The notes under the pieces were generated by a model. The model had not been told where the DNA came from, did no database searches, and saw only the letters and a program-made list of their open reading frames with translations. A DNA stretch of 34,429 bases, taken from Cytophagales bacterium (GTDB taxonomy: Bacteria > Bacteroidota > Bacteroidia > Cytophagales > 172606-1). Numbering within the stretch: the first letter of the stretch is position 1; each line of letters begins with the position of its first letter. The DNA lies in assembly GCA_030448185.1 (NCBI GenBank), contig JAUJNL010000072.1, positions 1 to 34,429 of the forward strand. The letters are read 5' to 3'. A program made the position numbers and the translations under genes. Shown piece by piece: positions 31,183 through 34,429 of this stretch.

Positions 31183-31277
31183 ACTACGGTACATTTTATA
31201 AAGATTGACTGGCGCGGAAGTTACTTCCGCGTCTAAATCAAGGCACGGAACTAAGTTCCGCGCCAATGTGCCGTAGT
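31183..31277. repeat. Composite palindromic element after pbpC
   Basis: The outer arms ACTACGGTACATT (31183-31195) and AATGTGCCGTAGT (31265-31277) pair at 12 of 13 positions. Nested inside are two hairpins: CGCGGAAG-TTA-CTTCCGCG (31213-31231) and GGCACGGAAC-TAA-GTTCCGCGCC (31242-31264). The second matches the unit at 14803-14825. It may also serve as a transcription end structure for pbpC. Confidence 0.75.
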
Positions 31278-31353
31278 ATAGAATAATGGATAATTACCAG
31301 CTAGTTTACCGCGTAATCAGGCATTTGGCCTTTTTGAAAGGCCCGGACTGGAA

Positions 31354-31427
31354 GCATTAGGATGTTTTTTGGGACTAGGGATACTTGGCCACCGCGCCCG
31401 TCAAGTTGCATCAGGATGTTTTTGGGA
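31354..31427. repeat. 54-bp-period degenerate direct duplication
   Basis: The segment GCATTAGGATGTTTTTTGGG (from 31354) recurs at 31408 with one substitution and one fewer T. The following bases are also loosely alike. It lies at the decayed 3' end of the minus-strand pseudogene and probably arose by local duplication. Confidence 0.6.
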
Positions 31428-32110
31428 AAGGATAGCCGTAGCCTACAACTACTACTGCGCCCAGTGCCCGAACATCTGCGTACATAGTTATGTTATAAAC
31501 GCTTTGATCGCTGGAGGTCACTTTTTCTTCGGTAGTATAGCCGATAAATGAGAAAACCAATACAGAGGAAGTGTCGGCAGCGCTTTCGAAAGTCATCGTA
31601 TAATGGCCTTCGGCATCCGTAATAGTTCCCGTCGAAGTGCCTTTCAGTACAATGCGTTCACTCCCGGAATAGGTTGCCCGGTTTCATCCGTAACTTTCCC
31701 GCTTACTGATAACCGTTTGGGCACCGGCGTCTCTTTCGCATTCCTCTTTGGCAGAAACTTGATCAGGTTCCCGTTGCTCGGTCTTAGTCTGGGCCGGGCA
31801 GAGTCAGCGGCTATACTTCTAAGGCCTAGGTCGTGACCAGCGTCAGGGCGTACAACTGCCATCTGGGCACTGCATGATTGTTTTCGGAGGCGGGAGAATA
31901 TACCTTTAACTGATCCCTCCGGAACCGGCCGCAGGTTTTGCCGGAAGATTGTCGTAGATATCCGTAAATTTCTTCATCCGTCATCCGGGTAAAATCAATT
32001 ACGGTCTGCTGGCAGCGGAGACAATGGCGGCCTCAGTCGACGGACTGCATCGCTTGCCAGTCTTCGGGGCAAGCATCCGGAATGGCAACCTGTATTTTAC
32101 GCTGGGTCAT
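31387..32110 (-). pseudogene. Decayed cysteine-domain / carboxypeptidase-like regulatory-domain protein
   Basis: From ATG 32110 the minus strand reads TQRKIQVAIPDACPEDWQAM, then a TGA (32042-32040), then GRHCLRCQQTVIDFTRMTDE and CGRFRRDQLKVYSP. This is the N-terminal CxxC-containing domain of a Bacteroidota family that also carries a carboxypeptidase-like regulatory domain. After at least one frame change come VSGKVTDETGQPIPGVN, a one-base deletion, then LKGTSTGTITDAEGHYTMTF and FSFIGYTTEEKV, ending in VVVVGYG and a stray NLTGAVA. There is at least one nonsense codon and two or more frame changes, so unlike the single-lesion genes it is clearly dead. The pieces align in order, which rules out chance. 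Confidence 0.83.
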
Positions 32111-32131
32111 ACGATGAATGCGGTGTTGGTG

Positions 32132-32152
32132 GTTCGATGTTCAATGTTCGTA
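32132..32152. repeat. Heptad array before the minus-strand pseudogene
   Basis: Three units in 7-nt phase, GTTCGAT, GTTCAAT and GTTCGTA, starting 21 nt upstream of the pseudogene's former ATG. Confidence 0.55.
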
Positions 32153-32320
32153 ACCGGACGTCACCGGTTGGGGTGCCGGCAATACTCCTTCCTCGTAAAA
32201 GATGCACCTGGCGAATAAATTTCATAAAATAACCAGGAAAAATTTTTACTTTATTCGGAAAATGTAAAGGGCTATTGATATAATTACAGAAATTTCCCGG
32301 AATTCCGCCTGGCAGTTTTT

Positions 32321-32355
32321 ATTCAACATTCACCTTAAGCAATTCAATATTCTCC
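32321..32355. repeat. Heptad array before the dehydratase gene
   Basis: Five units in 7-nt phase: ATTCAAC, ATTCACC, then TTAAGCA, and ATTCAAT, ATTCTCC. It ends 8 nt before the ATG at 32364. Four of the five units start ATTC. Confidence 0.65.
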
Positions 32356-32363
32356 TATACACC

Positions 32364-34088
32364 ATGTCAGAAACTAAAAAAAAACTACGCAGTGAGGAAT
32401 GGTTTGGCAAAACCGATAAAATGGGCTTTATCTACCGGAGCTGGATGAAAAACCAGGGTTTCCCGGAAGATATGTTTCACGGTAAGCCGGTTATTGGTAT
32501 TTGCAACACCTGGTCTGAGTTGACTCCCTGCAACTCCCATTTCCGGATTCTGGCTGAATCTATCCGGCACGGCATCTATGAAGCGGGTGGTTTTCCCCTG
32601 GAATTTCCGGTGATGTCGCTGGGCGAAACCCTGATGAAGCCTACGGCCATGCTCTACCGAAACCTGGCCAGTATGGACGTGGAAGAATCCATCCGCGCTA
32701 ATCCTTTAGATGGCGTGGTGCTGATGACCGGCTGCGACAAAACAACCCCTTCGCTGTTAATGGGGGCTGCCTCAGTCGACATTCCTTCCATTGTATTGCC
32801 CGGTGGACCCATGCTGAACGGCAAATTTCGCGGTCAGGACATTGGTTCCGGTACCCACGTCTGGAAATTCACCGACGAACTGAAAGCCGGACAAATGACC
32901 CCGAAAGACTACCTGCAGGCCGAAAGCTGCATGTCGCGGAGCAATGGCCACTGCATGACTATGGGTACGGCTTCGACCATGGCTTGTATGGTCGAATCAC
33001 TGGGGATGACGCTGCCCGGAGGCGCCGCTATTCCGGCCGTAGATTCCCGCCGGAAAGTGCTGGCCCACATGGTCGGCCGCCGGATTGTGGAAATGGTGAA
33101 GGCAGACATCCGTCCTTCGGCTATTCTGACCCGGCAGGCTTTCGAAAACGCCATTAAAGTGAACGCGGCCATCGGGGGGTCTACCAACTTTATCATTCAC
33201 CTGCTGGCGATTGCCGGACGAGTAGGGGTAGAATTGAACCTGGACGATTTCGATAAACTGGGCAGCCAGATTCCTTTGTTGCTGAACCTGATGCCTTCGG
33301 GCAAGTACCTGATGGAAGATTTTTATTATTCTGGAGGACTGCCGGTGATTATCAATCAACTGAAGGAGCACCTGCACATGGATGCGCTGACCGTAAATGG
33401 CCGCACCCACGCCCAAAATACGGAAGACGCCTGTTGCTATAACAGTGAAGTAATTTATAATATCAATAAACCGCTGCAAGAGGCGGCTGGTATTGCCGTA
33501 GTAAAAGGAAACCTGGCCGAGAATGGCGCGGTTATTAAACCTTCAGCTGCTACGCCAGCCCTGATGAAGCACCGGGGCCGGGCCGTAGTATTTGAGAACA
33601 TCGAAGACTATCACGCCCGGGTGGACGACCCGAAGCTGGATATTGACGAAACCTGCGTGATGGTGCTCAAAAACGTGGGACCCAAAGGATACCCCGGCAT
33701 GCCGGAAGTAGGTAATATGACGCTGCCCCAGAAGTTGTTAAACAAAGGAATAACGGATATGGTGCGTATCTCCGATGGCCGGATGAGCGGCACGGCGTAT
33801 GGAACGGTGATTCTGCACGTTTCGCCGGAGTCAGCGATAGGCGGCAACCTGGCCTTTGTGCAGAATGGGGATATGATTGAGCTGGACGTGAAAAACCGAC
33901 GCCTGCACCTGGATGTATCGGATGAAGAACTCTTAAAGCGCCGCCGGGGCTGGAGAACGCCGGATCCGATCATGGACCGGGGCTATGTGAGTTTGTACGT
34001 GCAGCACGTGCAGCAATCACACCTGGGCGCCGACATGGATTTTCTGGTGGGCAATTCCGGCTCTGATGTTCCCCGCGATTCCCATTAA
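32364..34088 (+). CDS. IlvD/Edd-family sugar-acid dehydratase (L-arabinonate dehydratase type)
   Basis: A 574-aa iron-sulfur dehydratase. The order and wording (EEWFGKTDKMGFIYRSWMKN, ICNTWSELTPCNSH, MTGCDKTTPSLLMGAAS, GGPMLNGKFRGQDIGSGTH, MSRSNGHCMTMGTASTM, ISDGRMSGTAYGTV) fit the L-arabinonate/D-xylonate branch better than branched-chain-amino-acid IlvD. The three cluster cysteines are C56, C124 and C197, and the catalytic serine is in RMSGT (about S475). The [2Fe-2S] cluster is expected by homology to characterised L-arabinonate dehydratases. It dehydrates an aldonic acid to the 2-keto-3-deoxy acid in non-phosphorylative pentose breakdown. No other pathway gene lies in the window. It is intact and followed by a good terminator. 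Confidence 0.9.
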   Translation: MSETKKKLRSEEWFGKTDKMGFIYRSWMKNQGFPEDMFHGKPVIGICNTWSELTPCNSHFRILAESIRHGIYEAGGFPLEFPVMSLGETLMKPTAMLYRNLASMDVEESIRANPLDGVVLMTGCDKTTPSLLMGAASVDIPSIVLPGGPMLNGKFRGQDIGSGTHVWKFTDELKAGQMTPKDYLQAESCMSRSNGHCMTMGTASTMACMVESLGMTLPGGAAIPAVDSRRKVLAHMVGRRIVEMVKADIRPSAILTRQAFENAIKVNAAIGGSTNFIIHLLAIAGRVGVELNLDDFDKLGSQIPLLLNLMPSGKYLMEDFYYSGGLPVIINQLKEHLHMDALTVNGRTHAQNTEDACCYNSEVIYNINKPLQEAAGIAVVKGNLAENGAVIKPSAATPALMKHRGRAVVFENIEDYHARVDDPKLDIDETCVMVLKNVGPKGYPGMPEVGNMTLPQKLLNKGITDMVRISDGRMSGTAYGTVILHVSPESAIGGNLAFVQNGDMIELDVKNRRLHLDVSDEELLKRRRGWRTPDPIMDRGYVSLYVQHVQQSHLGADMDFLVGNSGSDVPRDSH

Positions 34089-34118
34089 GGAGAGAATTTC
34101 GGTTATTTCTCTAACTGG

Positions 34119-34147
34119 ATACCCGCAATCAGTTGCGGGTATTTTGT
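34119..34147 (+). terminator. Terminator of the dehydratase gene
   Basis: A perfect 10-bp stem ATACCCGCAA / TTGCGGGTAT with loop TCAG (34119-34142), continuing into a TTTTG stretch, 30 nt after the stop codon. Confidence 0.85.
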
Positions 34148-34208
34148 TATATTGTATATGCGAAAGGCTATCTCGGGTATACGATTGTTAGCGGCAATTG
34201 AATCAAAC

Positions 34209-34429
34209 ATGACAAAAACGATTCTGGCAGATGTTATTGTAGGAGTGTTTATCTACTTCATCTATAAATCATATCTGGGTGGTTTCAATCCTTTCGTTGG
34301 TAGTGTTATATTGCTTGCACTAGCAGTCATTTTAATTCCACTGCTAGTATTCAGCATAAGGCAAATTGTAAGGGCAGTAGGGTTAAAAATGAAGGTGATT
34401 CAAATGGCGCTGTTAGCACTTGCAGTACT
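34209..34429 (+). CDS. Partial small membrane protein, runs off the window
   Basis: The frame from ATG 34209 is open to the end (73 codons seen). It opens MTKTILADVIVGVFIYFIYK and has two clear hydrophobic helices (about 6-19 and 29-53), the second reading VGSVILLALAVILIPLLVFS. The base composition is more A/T-rich than the neighbouring genes. I do not recognise a family and the C-terminus is missing. Confidence 0.55.
   Translation, partial: MTKTILADVIVGVFIYFIYKSYLGGFNPFVGSVILLALAVILIPLLVFSIRQIVRAVGLKMKVIQMALLALAV

Noticed and set aside
1..34429. CRISPR array
   Set aside because: The repeats seen are tandem heptads, palindromes or inverted pairs; none shows regular repeats separated by unique spacers, and no cas gene is present.
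1..34429. tRNA or rRNA genes
   Set aside because: I saw no convincing T-loop plus acceptor pairing or rRNA sequence by eye; a covariance-model scan would settle it.

Overview
The window looks like a chromosomal segment of a Bacteroidota species of order Cytophagales, probably near Spirosomaceae. The signs are balanced base composition, an RpoD-type sigma factor starting MRQLKIT, TonB-dependent receptors with a carboxypeptidase-like regulatory domain, a type IX secretion (Por) sorting domain, a DUF2911 protein, and almost no Shine-Dalgarno sequences. This placement is inferred from protein families; no rRNA is present. I found no tRNA, CRISPR array, phage gene or transposase.

Layout. 1-6416: a mosaic palindromic repeat, then an exported amidohydrolase, an AraC regulator, DUF1697, SRPBCC, a YdeI-like gene and a guanine-deaminase-like gene, then a wrecked TonB receptor tail interrupted by a longer, inverted copy of the first repeat. 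6514-9947 (minus): a GT1 glycosyltransferase with an internal TAG and a GAF-PAS histidine kinase. 10072-12473 (minus): a compact GbsR/MarR regulator, DCC thiol-disulfide protein and TIGR01777 epimerase operon with matching operator-like palindromes. 12864-17306 (minus): a secreted malectin/PKD/Por-tail protein and a TonB-dependent receptor. 17535-20777 (plus): a DUF2911 protein, a 1.2 kb gene-free stretch, and an RpoD-like sigma factor with an in-frame TAA. 20839-27002 (minus): a surface-sugar operon containing FdtA-like ketoisomerase, GNAT acetyltransferase, DegT aminotransferase, two polytopic membrane proteins and a GT2. 27169-34429 (plus): rlmN, a small conserved-looking gene, pbpC, a decayed minus-strand regulatory-domain gene, an L-arabinonate-dehydratase-type IlvD/Edd enzyme and a partial membrane protein.

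Two patterns cut across the window. First, at least six otherwise well-preserved genes each carry one lesion (YdeI, GT1, malectin protein, sigma factor, DegT, PBP1C). Each is a one-base indel or an in-frame stop, and the reading is restored exactly by one change. This means either consensus errors or recent decay. Second, the non-coding DNA is made of repeat modules: short palindromes with 3-nt loops nested inside each other, elements bounded by 16 to 43 bp inverted repeats, and degenerate tandem arrays with a strict 7-nt (once 8-nt) period. Several of the heptad arrays end within about 30 nt of a start codon. I regard the start-proximal heptad arrays and the nested palindromes as the most likely undescribed features here.

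The sugar operon forms a logical pathway: isomerise, aminate and N-acetylate a dTDP-deoxyhexose, load a sugar onto a lipid carrier (GT2), and use it on the far side of the membrane (polytopic proteins). Two of its genes look damaged. The GbsR operon and the sugar operon are the clearest functional units.
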